From positions 3,691,967 through 3,755,966 of the forward strand of contig JAJHZJ010000335.1 of assembly GCA_023548195.1 (NCBI GenBank): DNA of 64,000 nucleotides. The letters run 5' to 3'. How positions within the stretch are numbered: the first letter of the stretch is position 1; the number at the start of each line of letters is the position of its first letter. Shown here piece by piece: positions 1 to 11,270 of the stretch. The DNA is from Bettongia penicillata ogilbyi. Its lineage: Eukaryota; Chordata; Mammalia; Diprotodontia; Potoroidae. The notes under the pieces are model-generated. The model searched no databases and was not told the origin of the DNA. It worked only from the letters and a program-made list of their open reading frames with translations. A program made the position numbers and the translations under genes.

Positions 1-790
1 GAAGACCCCCAAAAATGCTGAAGAAAATAACACTTTAAAAAATAGACTATCAAAAATGGCAAAAGAGATCCAAAAAGCCAATGAGGATAATAATGCCCAA
101 AAAAATCAGAACTGGCCAGATGAAAAAGGAGATCCAAAAGTTCACTGAGGAAAATAATTCCTTAAAAATTAGAATGGAGCAGAAGGAAGCTAATGACTTT
201 ATGAAAAATCAGTAAGTTATAAAGCAAAACCAAAGGAATCAAAAAATTGCAGACAATGTGAAATATCTCAATGGAAAAACAGCTGACCTGGAAAATAGAC
301 AATTTTGAAATTATGCAACTACCTGAAAGTCATGATCAAAAAAGAGCCTGAACAGCATTTTTCATGAAATTATCAAGGAAAACTGCCTGATATTCTAGAA
401 CCAGAGGGAAAAATAAATATTGAAAGAATCCACCAATCACCTCCTGAAATAAATCCGAAAAAGAAATTCCTAGGAATATTACAGACAAATTCCTGAATTC
501 CCAAGTCAAGGAAAAATATTACAAGCAGCCAGAAAGAAACAATTCAAGAATTGTGGAAATACAGTCAGGATAACATGAGATCTAGCAGCTTCTACATTAA
601 GGGATTAAAAGGCTTGGAATATGATATTCCAGAAGTCAAAGAAGCTAGAGTTAAAACCAAGAATCACCTGCCCAGCAAAGGTGATTATAGTACTTCAGGA
701 GAAAAATGGTCATTCAGTGAAATAGAGGGCTTTCAAGCACTCTTGATGAAAAGACAAGAGCTGAGAAGAAAATTTGACTTTCAAATATAA
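1..790 (+). pseudogene. L1/HAL1 ORF1 remnant
   Basis: Broken reading frames resemble the middle and C-terminal part of L1 ORF1p, the RNA-binding chaperone of the L1 ribonucleoprotein. The first 210 bases match the coiled-coil part, about 240-480 match the RRM region, and 551-790 is an open C-terminal segment ending in the family's KRKFDFQ-type C terminus. Frameshifts and stops separate the pieces. The open stretch at 551-790 is only the least damaged part, not a separate gene. Confidence 0.75.
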
Positions 791-1775
791 GAATAAAAAG
801 AAGCATGAAAAGGTAAACAGGAAAGAGAAAAAATAAGGGACTTACTAAAGTTGAACTGCTTACATTGCTACGTGGAAAGATAATATTTGTAACTCTTGAG
901 GCTTTTCTCAGTATTTGAGTAGTTGGAGGGATTATATACATGCAGACAGAGATGGGGTACAAGGTGAGTTGAATAGGAAGGGGTGACACCTAAAAAGATT
1001 TAAGGGACAAGAGAAGAATATATTGGGAAGAGAAAGGGAGAATTTGAATGGGTCAGGTTATCTCACATAAAAGAGGCAAGAAAAAGTTTTTCAATGGAGA
1101 GAAAAAGAGGGAAAGTGAGAGGGAAAAAGTGAAGCTTACTCTCCTTATATTTGGCTTAAGTGGGGAATATCATGCACACTCAATTTGCTATGAAAATCTA
1201 TCTTATACTTCAGGAAAGTAGGGGAGAAGGGGAGAAGTGGGCTGTGGGGGGATGATAGAAGGAAGGGCAAATGGGAGGAGGTAATTAGAAGTAAACACTT
1301 TTGGAGAGGGACAAGGTCAAAAGAGAGAAGGGAATAAGTGGGAGGAAGGATAGGATGGGGGGAAATATAGTTAATCTTTCACAACATGACTTATATGAAA
1401 GTCTTTTGCATAACTGCACATGTATAACCTATATTGCTTGCCTTCTCAGTGGGAATAGTTGGGGAGGGGGGAAGGGAGAGAAGTTGGAACTCAAAGTTTT
1501 AAAAAGGAATGTTAAAAATTGTTTTTAAGTGCAACTGGGAAATAAGATATACAGGTATTGGGATATGGAAGTCTATCTTATCCTAAAAGAAAATATAGGA
1601 AATGGGTATAAGGGAAGGGAGGGCTATGATAGAAGGGAGGGTAGGTTGAGGGAAGGAGTAATCAGAATGCACAGTGTCTTGTGGTGGTGGAGGGGAGAGA
1701 CGAGGAGAAAATCTCCACAATTTCCAAAATCTTGTGGAAATGAATGTTTTAAGCTAAAAACAAATAAATAAATTA
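1..1775 (+). mobile_element. HAL1-like (ORF1-only L1) copy, 5' cut by window edge
   Basis: The first 790 bases are a broken L1 ORF1. From about 790 to 1775 follows a purine-rich 3' region ending in an AAATAAATAAATAAATT tail. No ORF2 lies between. The same ORF1-to-3'-region order, with recognisably similar sequence, occurs in the better-preserved copy at 43332-46236. This marks both as members of one ORF1-only family rather than two chance deletions. HAL1 is the established name for such half-L1 elements in mammals; assigning this copy to HAL1 is my inference. The copy is diverged and carries stops, so it is inactive. Confidence 0.7.
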
Positions 1776-1784
1776 AATGTAGTT

Positions 1785-2775
1785 AAAAAAATGAATATGC
1801 CCTTTTTTTAATGATTCATGGCACCTTAATACACAAAAATGACCATATGTTAAGGCAAAAAAAAAACCCACACAATCAAATGCAGAAAAGCAAAAATATT
1901 AAATTCATTCTTTTCAGATCAATGCCAAGAAATATGTTCAAGTAAGGTCCATGTTTTGTTTTGCTTTTTTCCTTCTCATGGTCTCTCAAATTTTTTATAA
2001 TTCTTCTGTGCCACAAGATTAATGTGAAAATGTGTTTAATCGGAATGTATGTGTAGAATCACATCATATTTCACGCTGTCTTGGGGTGAGAGGAGGGAGA
2101 GATGAGGGGCAACTTTAAAAATTATGGAAGTGAATGTTGAAAGCTAAAAATAAATAGATTAATATTTTTAAAAATAATTGGAAGCTAAATAATCTAACCC
2201 AAGCAATGAGTGGGTCAAAGAATAAATCATATGGACAATAAATAATTTCATTAAAGAAAATGAAAACAATGAGAAAACTAACCAAAATTCACGACATAAA
2301 GTCATAGCATTACTTAGGGAAAAGTTTAACCTCTAAACATTTACAATATTAAATTGAGAAAGAGCAAATCATTAATTTAGCATGCAACTAAAAAATTGAA
2401 AAATAAAAAAATTTTAATCTCCTATTAAACACTAAATAAGAAATCTTAAAAATCAAAGAGAGATTAACAAACGTGAGAGTAAGAAAGCCATTGAATTTAT
2501 AAATGGAAAAAAAATAAAATTTTTAAAACAACAGTCGACTTGATTTAAAAAGCAGCAAGAAGAAAACCAAATTACCAGTATCAAAAATGAAAAGGACAAA
2601 TCCACCAGAAATGAAGAAGAACTTAGAGCAATTACTAGCAGTTATTTTCTCCAATTATATTCCAATACACACGACAATCAAAAAGAATGAATGAATATTT
2701 TAAAAAATATAAATTGTCTGGATCAACAGAAGAGGAAAAAGAATATTTAAATAATCAGATAGAAAAAAATTTAAG
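1785..2775 (+). mobile_element. L1 ORF2 fragment with a nested L1 3' stub
   Basis: The stretches 1785-1927 and 2165-2775 resemble the part of L1 ORF2 between endonuclease and reverse transcriptase; the same segment recurs near 16920-17420 and 48480-49100. Between them, about 1928-2165, sits an L1 3' end: a T-rich region, a GGGGTGAGAGGAGGGAGAG purine tract and an AAATAAATAG-like end. The whole is A-rich, full of stops and not coding. Boundaries are approximate. Confidence 0.6.
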
Positions 2776-2789
2776 GAGCTAAGACAGCA

Positions 2790-4430
2790 GAGAAGAAAGA
2801 TGCACATACTCTAGATCTCCCCCCATAGCCCATAAAATACCTTTTAAAATGACCCCAAACAAATTCAATAGAGGCAGAAGCCACAAAACGACAAAGTGAA
2901 AGAGATTTCCATCTCAAGGCAGCATGGAAGGCCTATAGGAAAGGTCTATCAGATGGGGTGTGGCATGGAGTGGAGCACATGGAGTATGGCACAGCCTTGG
3001 CTGCATGTATGAGCAGGCCTAAGGGGCACAATTCCTAGCAGCAGCTAAGGTTTTCAGATTACTCAACCCTCAAATGCCAAAGAGCTGCTTCAAAGGTCAA
3101 TGAGGAAGCACTTTCACCTGGGGGGAGAAGAAATGTAGTCTGGCCCCAGCAGCCCCAAGGCAGCAGCAGTAGCTGTCACACAGAGTCCATTTAAGAGTCT
3201 TATGCCTAAAGCCCCTGGGGGAATCAAGTAGCTGATCTGGACCTCAGCACTAAGTGATGGCCCTGGGGTGAGGAGGAGAGGGTTGGCATGGTGGAGCTGG
3301 AGGTGGTTGTGGAGAGGGAAGCCCATTCACATATTCTGGGCAGAAAAGCTCAATCTCACAAGTCTCAGAGTAGAGCACAGTCCAGACCAGCCTTGGCCAA
3401 GCATCACAGACAGGCCTCAGGGGCAGAATCCCTGGCAGGTGCAGCAACTGTGGGTCCCAGATTGCTTAATCCACCAACACCAAAAACAACTTCAAAGATC
3501 CTGGGTGGAAAGATTGCAGTACCTCCCAGACCAGAGCACAGGCCAGGAGAGCCGTAAACTTGTCTCCCTTGATTACGCCTCCTTTGAGGAACTAAGAACT
3601 TACACATTCTCAGAGTGTACCCTCCTCTTGACAAAGGACTCAAAAGTAAAGTAACTGGCTGGAGAAATGCCCAAAAGAGAGAAAAAAATTAAAACTATAG
3701 AAAGTTACTTTGTTGGTGAACAGGTATTTTCTTCCATCCTTTCAGATGAGGAAGAACAAGGCTTACCATCAGGGGGAGGCCTAAAAGTCAAGGATTTGGC
3801 ATCCAAAACCTTGAAAATAAATATGCAATGGTCTCAGGCCATGGAAGAGCTCAAAAAGGATTTTGAAAATCAAGTAAGAGGAGTGGAGGAAAAATTGGGA
3901 AGAGAAGTGAGAGCAATGCAAAAAAATCATGAAAAGTGAGTCAATAGTGTGCTAAGGGAGACCCAAAAAAATGCTAAAGAAAATAACACTTTTAAAAATA
4001 GACTAACCAAAATGGTAAAAGAGGTTCAAAAAGTCAATGAGGAGAAGAATACTTCAAAAAGCAGAATTAGGTAAATGTAAAAAGAGGTTCAAACTCTCAC
4101 TGAAGAAAAAAGGTTTGTTTGTTTTTTTTTAGAATGGAGCAGATGGAAGCTAATGACTTTATGAGAAACCAAGAAATTTCAAAACAAAAACCAAAAGAAT
4201 GAAAAAAATAGAATAAAGTGTGAACTGTCTCATTGGAAAAACAACTGCCCTGGAAAATAGACCCAGGAGAGAAAAAATAAAAATTATGGGATTACCTGAA
4301 AGCCAAAAAAATAAGAGCCTAGACATCATCTTCCATGAAATTATCGTGGAAAAGTGTCTTGATATTCTAGAATCAGGTAAAATAAATATTGAAAGACTCC
4401 ACCTTTCACCTATGATGTGGTGAGAATTAT
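2790..4430 (+). mobile_element. L1/HAL1 5' region plus broken ORF1
   Basis: About 2790-3660 is a GC-richer leader resembling an L1 5' UTR. A recognisable match to it recurs at 5610-6065, including the TCAGATT-ACTCAACCC-like start of the shared part and the TTGACAAAGGACTC motif before the ORF. ORF1 then starts at the ATG at 3667 and is open to 3939 (N-terminal region and start of the coiled coil). It continues in broken frames to about 4430. It reads straight into an ORF2 segment at 4420-4440, so the element is internally deleted. The longer open frames at 3268-3654 lie in the leader and are not genes. Confidence 0.7.
3667..4425 (+). pseudogene. L1 ORF1 remnant
   Basis: It starts with the conserved MPKREKK-like N terminus after a CTGGCTGGAGAA leader that is shared with the copies at 6069 and 40871. 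The N-terminal 90 codons are intact. A stop at 3937-3939 then interrupts the coiled coil. Later pieces (e.g. 4220-4423) recover the RRM motif IMGLPES and the segment after it. It is an inactivated copy of the RNA-binding protein of L1. Confidence 0.75.
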
Positions 4431-5530
4431 ACCAGGAATGCAGGGCTGATTCCATATTAGGAAATGTATTTTATTTATTTATTCCTATTTATATCTTTTT
4501 TTATATATTATATATTAGCATATTTGACTGCAACAAAAGTAAAACAAAATCACATGATTCTCTCAATGTAGGCTGGAAAACTTTTGAGAAAATACAACAT
4601 GCATTCCTGTGAAAAACACTAGAGAGAATAGCTACATATGGAGCTTTCCATAAAATGATAATTAGCATAGCATCATTGGTAAACTTTAATTAGCAAGAGT
4701 TATCTGAAATGGGATTAACCTAGAAGCCTTCCCAGTAAGAGAAGAAGTGAAGCAAGAATGTCAACTATTATTCAATATTGTATTGGAAATTCTAGCAAGA
4801 ACAGTAAGAGAAGAAAAAGAAATTGAAGGAATTGGAATAAGCAATGGGAAAACAAAATGATCACTCTTTGCAGATGATATGTTAGTATGTTTTAGATTCC
4901 TAGAGCATCAGCTAAAGAACTAAATGAAATAATTAGTAAATTTAGTGAAGTCTCAAGATAAAAAAGCACACACAAATAACCAGCAATTCTATATACCATA
5001 GACAAAACTCAGCAGGAAAAGATACAAAGAGAAATTCTATTTAAAATAACTATAGACAATATAAAATACTTAGAAATCTACCTACCAAGAAAAAGCCAGA
5101 AATCATATGAACACAATTACAAAACTTTCATACAAATAAAGTCAAAGCTAAAAAACTGGAAAAATATCAGTTGCTCAGCAGAAGGCTCAGTCAATATGAC
5201 AAAAATTAAATTTCTACCTAAATGAATTTACTCATTCAGTAACATACCAAACTACCAAAAATAATTTTGTAAAATCAGAAAAGATATTAAAAATTCAACC
5301 AAAAGGACAGAAGTTTTCTTGACCAGTTGAATTATCAATGGAATTGATGGGAAGAAATGCAAAAGAGGCTGAACTGGCCTTGCAAGATATCTATATTATG
5401 ATGGCAAACATCAAAACAGTCTGATACTGGCTAAAAAGTAGAGTGATGGATCAAAATACACAGTAGTAAATGACCATAGTAATCCAATGTTTTCTAAACC
5501 CAAGGAACCAGGATTTTGGAACAAGAACTC
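4420..5530 (+). mobile_element. L1 ORF2 reverse-transcriptase fragment
   Basis: Degenerate but continuous with L1 ORF2: an ATACCAGGAATGCAGGGCTG start in the RT domain, then TTTGCAGATGATATGTTAGT encoding the F-A-D-D catalytic box (about 4867-4882), then the downstream thumb/connection region to about 5530. It directly follows ORF1 sequence with no EN domain, so there is a large internal deletion. Stops and frameshifts are frequent. Confidence 0.65.
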
Positions 5531-5609
5531 ACAATACTGGGAAAAGTGAAAAACAGTACTGCAGAAACTAGATAGAGGCTGACTTCTTACACTAACATAA
5601 GGTCAAAAT

Positions 5610-6720
5610 GGATACATGGAGAAGTTCTCAGATTGCTCAACCCACAAAACCACAGATAGCTCCAAACGTCAGTGAGAAATCTTTTTCATCTGAGTGATAA
5701 GGGAATGCAGTGTGGTCCCTCCAGCAGCAGTCACTGCAAAAATGGCAGCATCCATTTTTGGGGCCCTCCACCAGAAGCCCCTGGCAGAATTCAGCAGCTG
5801 ACCTGAAGCTCAGCCCTGAGCCAGGCTCTGGGGTGAGGAGAAGGAGAGCTGGCATGGTGAAGCTGCAGGCGGCTGTGGACAGGGAATTCTATGCATAGAT
5901 TTTGGGAAGAAAAAATTTTGGTTACTCCCAGATCAGTGTGCAGGTCAGGAGAGGAGTAAACTCTTTTCTTTTGATTGTACCACCTTGGAAGAACTGAGAA
6001 ATTTCAAGTCCCCAGACTATGCCCCCCTCTTGACAAAGGACTCAGAAATCAAATACCTGGCTGGGAAAATGCCCAATGAAGGGAAAAGAATAAGACTATA
6101 GAAGGTTACTCTCTTGGTGAACAGGTATTTTCTTATATCCTTTCAGGCGAGGAAGAACAATGCTTACTGTCAAAGGAACACCTAAAAGTCAAGGCTTCTG
6201 CATCCAAAACCTCCAAAATAAATATTCAATGGTCTCAGGCCATGGAAGAGGTCAAAAAGGATTTTAAAATGAAATAAGAGAGGTGAAGGAAAAATTGGAA
6301 AGAGAAATGAGAGTGCCACAAGAAAATCATAAAAAGTGAGTGAATAGTTTGCTAAAGGAGATCAAAAAAAAAATGCTGCAGAAAATAACACCTTTAAAAA
6401 TAGGATAACTCTATTGACAAAAGATGTCCAAAAGCCAATGAGGAGAAGAATGCTTTAAAAAGTAGAATTAGTCAAATGGAAAAGGAGGTTCAAAAGCTCA
6501 CTGAATTAAAAATTAGAATGGAGCTGATGGAAGCTAATGACTTTACAAGAAAACAAGAAATTAAAAAAAAAAACCAAAAGAATGAAAAAATAGAAGATAA
6601 TGTGAAATATCTCATTGGCAAAACAACTTTGAATTTAAAAATTATGTGACTACCTGAAAGCCGTGATCAAAAAAAGAGCTTGGACATCATCTTTCATGAA
6701 GTTATCAAGATCAAGGAGAA
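5610..6720 (+). mobile_element. L1/HAL1 5' region and ORF1 remnant, second copy
   Basis: The leader 5610-6065 matches the one at 3040-3660. ORF1 begins at the ATG at 6069 with the conserved N terminus and is broken by frameshifts; coiled-coil and RRM pieces are visible up to about 6720. It then joins ORF2 3' sequence abruptly. The open frame 5710-5898 is within the leader and is not a gene. Confidence 0.65.
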
Positions 6721-7650
6721 AATATTGCAGAGGAAGAAATTAAAACTATCTATAGTCATATGAAAAAATACTCTAAATCACTGTTGATTAGAGAGATGCA
6801 AGTCAAAACAAATGAGATACTGCATCACATCTATCAGATTGACTAACATGACAAAACAGGAAGATGATAAATGTTGGAGAAGTGGGAGAGTTGGAACACT
6901 AATTCGTTGTTGCTGGAGCTGAGAGCTGATCCAACCATTCTGGAGAGCAGTTTGAAACTATGCCCAAAGGGCTACACAAATGTGCATGCCCTTTGACCCA
7001 GCAATATCGCTTCTAGGACTGTATCCCAAGGAGATCATAAAAGTGGGAAAGAGTTCCACATGTACAAAAGTATGTGCAGCGGCTTTCTTTGTGGTGGCCC
7101 AAAACTGGAAATCAAGGGGATGCCCATCAATTGCAGAATGACTGAACAAGTTGTGATACATGAATGTAATGGAATACTATTGTGCTATAAGAAATGATGG
7201 ACAGGATTACTTCAGAGAGGCCTGGAAAGCTTTATATGAACTGCTACTGAAAGGAGCAGAACTAGAAGAACTTTGTACACAGCAACAACCACAGTGTGGC
7301 AGGACTTTTTCTGATAGACTTAGTACTTCATAGTAATGCAAGGACCTAAAAAATTCCCAAGGAACGTTTGAGGCAAAATGCCTTCACATCCAAAGAAAGA
7401 ACTATGGAATTTGATCAGAGAATGAAGCAGATCATTTTCTTTCGTATTATGTTTTGTTTTGTTTTATGATTTCTCCCATTCATTTTAATTCTTCTGTTCA
7501 GTATGACTATGGTGAAATTGTATGCGAAGAATCTATAGAAGATTGCAAGCCTTTTCAGGGAGGGATTGAGGCAGGGGAAGGGAGGGAGGGGAAAAATCTA
7601 AGATATATGGAAGTGATTGTACAACACTGAAAAAAATAATTATTTAAAAA
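6720..7650 (+). mobile_element. L1 ORF2 3' end and 3' UTR
   Basis: This is the terminal part of L1 ORF2 (the block with ACCCAGCAATATCGCTTCTAG and GGAATACTATTGTGCTATAA), followed by the typical 3' UTR: a T-rich stretch, a GGGAAGGGAGGGAGGGG purine tract at about 7577-7592 and an AATAATTATTTAAAAATAA tail. The same block occurs at 7655-8275, 38210-38985, 43184-43331 with 46237-46910, and in reverse at 55062-56050. Non-functional. Confidence 0.75.
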
Positions 7651-7654
7651 TAAT

Positions 7655-8275
7655 TATTGATTAGAGAAATGCACATTAAAAACAACTCTGAGTTATGACC
7701 TAACACTTAACAGATTGGCTAATGTGACAGAAAAGGAAAATCACAAAAGTGGGATAGATATGGGAAGATAGGGACATTGATGCCCTCTTGATGGAGTAGC
7801 GAAATAATCTAACCATTCTGGAAAACAATTTGGGATTATGCCTAAAGGGCTATGAAAATATTCATACCATTTGATACAGTAATACCACTACTAGGTTTGC
7901 TTTCCAAAGAGATTTTTTTAAAATGGAAAAACATGTATTTGTACAAATATTTGCACAAAAATATTTATTGTGGCTTTTTATGTGTTTGTACAAAATTAGG
8001 AATTTAAAATCTGTCCAACAATTAGAAATGGCTGAAGGAGCTGTGGTATACCGTTATAATGGAATACTATCGTGATATAAGAAAAAAAGAGCAGGATAAT
8101 TTCAGAAAAACCTGGAAAGACTTATATGAAATGATGCAAAATGAAATGAGCAGAACAGAGAGGTAAGTCAAGAAGGAAGGAAGAAATTTTGGATCTCAAA
8201 ATTTTATAAAATGAATGCTGAAAATTGTTTTGCATGTAAATGGGGGAAATAAAATAGTATTCGTAGAGAAATAAA
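7655..8275 (+). mobile_element. L1 3' end, older copy in tandem
   Basis: It begins again with the ATTGATTAGAGAAATGCACA segment of ORF2 and runs to an A-rich end near 8275. It lies head-to-tail behind the previous L1 3' end and is more degraded and internally shortened. No coding capacity. Confidence 0.65.
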
Positions 8276-8318
8276 AGAAAAAGGAATACTTCTTTATCTA
8301 TAAGTGAATGATCCAGAA

Positions 8319-8532
8319 CAGTGGTTTCAAGCTAAAATAGAATTGGTGGCCATGAATAAATACATAAGGAACTCTGCTAGATGCATGTTGATTTAGGTTT
8401 AAAATGTGATATTCCCTGTTTTGTTGTATTTTTATTTATTTTATTAAATATTTCCCAATTCCATTTTTATCTTATTTGAGCTGCATTGGGGAATGTTTCA
8501 GGTAGCCTACGGCCTGTGTTTCAACTCCTCTG
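8319..8532. mobile_element. Short non-autonomous DNA transposon (hAT-like), block A only
   Basis: The segment starts CAGTGGTTTCAA and ends TTCAACTCCTCTG, which form imperfect inverted repeats. It contains the motif TTTATTTTATTAAATATTTC. Block B lacks it: the flanking ATCCAGAA / TCAGAGCATCT sequence is joined there as GATGCAGAACATCTGAG at about 21260-21276. That is an empty site. The hAT class is inferred from the CAGNGG-type ends; the 8-bp target duplication is only weakly visible. Confidence 0.5.
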
Positions 8533-8706
8533 AATCAGAGCATCTCAGAAATGATCTTAAAAAGAATTTGAACTTTAAGTAACTCTTTAATCTGCAGAAC
8601 GGAGAGGGGTGGACACTTCAATGAGCATGGCAAGCATGGAAGCACTCTCAGGTTAAGCATTACTTCTTTGTTCATTTCATTTTTTTGAACAACGATAAAT
8701 GGAAAC

Positions 8707-8763
8707 TATAAAAGAGCATGAGCACCACTGGGCATCTTTATCCCCAGACTTGTACTTTAAGGT
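8707..8763 (+). promoter_or_regulatory. Candidate V1R promoter and 5' noncoding exon end
   Basis: A TATAAAAG box at 8707-8714 is followed about 47 bases later by an AAG/GTAAAC splice-donor-like site (GT at 8762-8763). V1R genes are known to have small 5' noncoding exons several kb upstream of the coding exon. This spot is about 5.2 kb upstream of the intact V1R coding exon, which has an acceptor at 13904-13914. In block B the TATA reads CAGTAAAAG and the donor GT is AT. A second TATAAAA at 9322-9328 lies in the same conserved island. The function is inference from position and duplication. Confidence 0.35.
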
Positions 8764-9321
8764 AAACTCATGTGAATAATGTCCTTTTCACTGAGAAAGT
8801 TGAAATATGAGCCTGCCCTGACAAGGTTCATCATCTATCACTACTACAAGCCAGCCCCAACACAGCCTAGCAAAGCATTCCTAAGGCTGTGTCTTCAATT
8901 TTGTCGTGGAAAGGGTTTCAACTTTGAAGAATATGTGAAGTTATATGACAAAAAGATCCACTTGGGACTTCCAAGAAGGGAGACCTAGAGATATTCAAAA
9001 TGGAGCTACCCATGAGGAACCCCAGAAGAAAACCATAAGGACTTTCACCAACAAACTCTTAGAAATCTCAGATTTCTTTTCCTCAAAGTCTTTTGCCTAA
9101 CTCTTACTTCCCACATAAACCACAAGAAAGTTTCTCTCCCAAATGTTCAATTTAGACTTGATAATTAATCCACCATTGTTGAAGGAGATTTTCACATGAG
9201 ACAAAATTTTGCTTTTTCATTAGACATATTCCCAATTCCCTCGAAAGACAGTGTCACTTCTCCCACAGATGACATGTTAATCACAGTTCTAATGGGAGAC
9301 GAGGTCAGATAGAGATGTTCT

Positions 9322-9328
9322 TATAAAA
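9322..9328 (+). promoter_or_regulatory. Second TATA-like box in the conserved island
   Basis: TATAAAA is followed by CCAGCTCTGGCC. The block B counterpart is TATAATATCAGCTCCGGCC near 22035. It is an alternative core promoter for the same upstream V1R exon; no transcript evidence is available. Confidence 0.25.
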
Positions 9329-9360
9329 CCAGCTCTGGCCATACTCACAATACATATATG

Positions 9361-9420
9361 TAGAGACATGTGTACACATGTGCCTGTGCATGCACACATG
9401 CATGCAAACACACAAGACAC
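9361..9420. repeat. Degenerate CA-rich simple repeat
   Basis: A mixed CACATG/CACACA stretch. In block B the same place has become a perfect (CA)15 at 22091-22120. Confidence 0.6.
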
Positions 9421-10384
9421 ACTGATTCTTAGCGTTCTCCTCATGCCTTAACAACAGAAAACATCCTGGTGAGTAACTCTGTGTCACAGACTCAAAGACA
9501 GAAATTGGTAGAGCGTTTGGTTTGGTTTCTAGGAGGAGGATATCGGGGTACAGCATCTAGGAATGTTGGGATGGACCATGTACTTTTTGGAAGATATCTA
9601 AGTGGGATAGTCTTATCCGTAAGACCAAGGGAAAATTGTGCCTGTGGAGGGCTTGGGTTAGGGCTTTGCTTCTCTCCCTTTTTTGCTGTGGTACCCTCTA
9701 CATTGAGTCAGGTCTGTTGAGAGAGGAATAGAAATCTTCTCAAGGATCTTGCTCCATTAGCAGTTCCAGGAACATACTGAGCAAGAGTCTATGCTGTTCA
9801 GATGAAATGATGGAATTGGGGATATAATTATTTAATTATTGATTCAGAGCCAGCCCAAGGAGCAGGGGTTCCTGAGCTCTCATGCTTTTTCTTTAACTAG
9901 GGACTAAAGGTCCCTATCATGTCCTGAGAACTAGGAACAATCTCAGATTCATTACTTTCTAGATAATTTTGGAGATAAGCATAGGAGTCAAGACTAACGG
10001 TCTGGGGCTTCCTGTGCAGCCAGCAAAGTTAGGCAAATAATCATTACATAGCAAAAGTTGAGACATGCTGAGGGTTAACAGGGGGGAAAAGACCATGTGT
10101 GCAAAGCTCCTGAGCATTGTCTCAATGTCTAGTTAATCCTCCATCAGCAGGAGACCTGGCTGTACTAGAACAGATCAAATTGCCTGGGACAAGCAATAAT
10201 GGAGATTCTCTGTGAAGAAATCATTGTATCTCTGTTGAAAAACATTATTGTGCTACGTTGCAATATATTCTTAAAAGTAAGTGCTGATATTTCCTGGGAT
10301 TTTTCTAATTCTCAATACCTTACATAGATACATTACACAACAAAGAGTTATCTAGAGCACTGAAATTGGATCAATAATGAAAAT

Positions 10385-10740
10385 AGATAGATATGAAAAT
10401 AGATAGCATTTGGATAGGACTTCAGTCTACAATATACTTGAAACATATTATCTCATTTTATCTTCACAACAGCTGTTTCAGGTAGATACTACAGTTTTCC
10501 CCATTTTACAGATAGGAAACAGAGGCTGAGAGAGGTTAAGTGACATGACCAAGGTCACACAATTCATAAGGTTCTGAATTCAGGTCTTCATAACTCCAAG
10601 GCTAATGCTCTATCCACTGGCCATCTAGCTACCTAGTGCTTTGCCCCAGGTCACTCAGCCAGTATTTGTCAAAACAGCATTTGATCCCAGGTATCCCTGG
10701 TTTTAAAGTGAGTTCTCTATACTGCTCCTGTGTGCCATTC
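10385..10740 (-). mobile_element. MIR/CORE-SINE
   Basis: Read on the reverse strand, it has a tRNA-like head with a box-B-like GTTC-rich motif, then the conserved core. On the + strand this shows as CCCCATTTTACAGATAGGAA, GAGAGAGGTTAAGTGACATG and CAAGGTCACACAATTCATAA. The homologous copy in block B is at 24750-25060, so this insertion predates the duplication. Confidence 0.75.
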
Positions 10741-11144
10741 ATTAACGTATTCTCCTGGCTTCATGATGATTATTAAAAGACTACTGGTCCTGTTTCCACT
10801 AAGAAATAACCTCATCATTTCAAGACATGGAACAGAGAGAAAAGTTGTCAGAATGCTTGGGGAAAGGATTCCTCTGGGGAAAGCACCTAGGAAGGATTAG
10901 GGGTACCTCATCCTCCCTAGAATTTAAAGAGCTAAAAACAATGAAGGACAAATCTAAAAAACTGAAACTGATAGGATGCTGATAGCAGCCTGAAATAACT
11001 GAGTTTAATGTGGAGTTGCCCACAACAATTTCTTAATTCTTAAAAAACAATAAAATATTAGGTTTATGCTTCCTCCCTGCACCAGAGTCAATCCCAGAAC
11101 TGGTCTTTTCCTAACCCTCTCCAGACCATGTATCACACTTATAA

Positions 11145-11270
11145 TGCTCAACTTCATTTTTACAGATGAGGAAACTAAGGCACCGAACTACTCAATGGCT
11201 TTCCCAAGATCACACAGATAAGAAGTGACAAAGGTGAGATTTGAATCCACAGCCTTTAACTCTATTGCTA
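11145..11270 (-). mobile_element. MIR/CORE-SINE fragment
   Basis: The CORE-SINE pattern TTTTTACAGATGAGGAAACT, CAAGATCACACAG and GATTTGAATCC is visible in reverse orientation. It is partial. It is not seen at the equivalent place in block B. Confidence 0.65.

Larger units (their letters stand above)
8280..11050. repeat. Segmental duplication, block A
   Basis: Long stretches match block B (21220-25480) in the same orientation and order. Compared islands are 8690-9350 vs 21420-22060, 9460-9830 vs 22170-22530, 10110-10320 vs about 24000-24570, the SINE near 10400 vs 24750, and 10800-11030 vs 25110-25370. Similarity is high but with many substitutions and indels, so the duplication is old. Block A lies upstream of the intact V1R gene and block B upstream of a broken one. 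The open frame 8779-8988 is not kept open in block B, so I do not call it a gene. Confidence 0.75.

Noticed and set aside
8779..8988. 69-codon open frame in block A as a small gene
   Set aside because: The homologous stretch in block B is interrupted and the frame is not preserved; no known domain.
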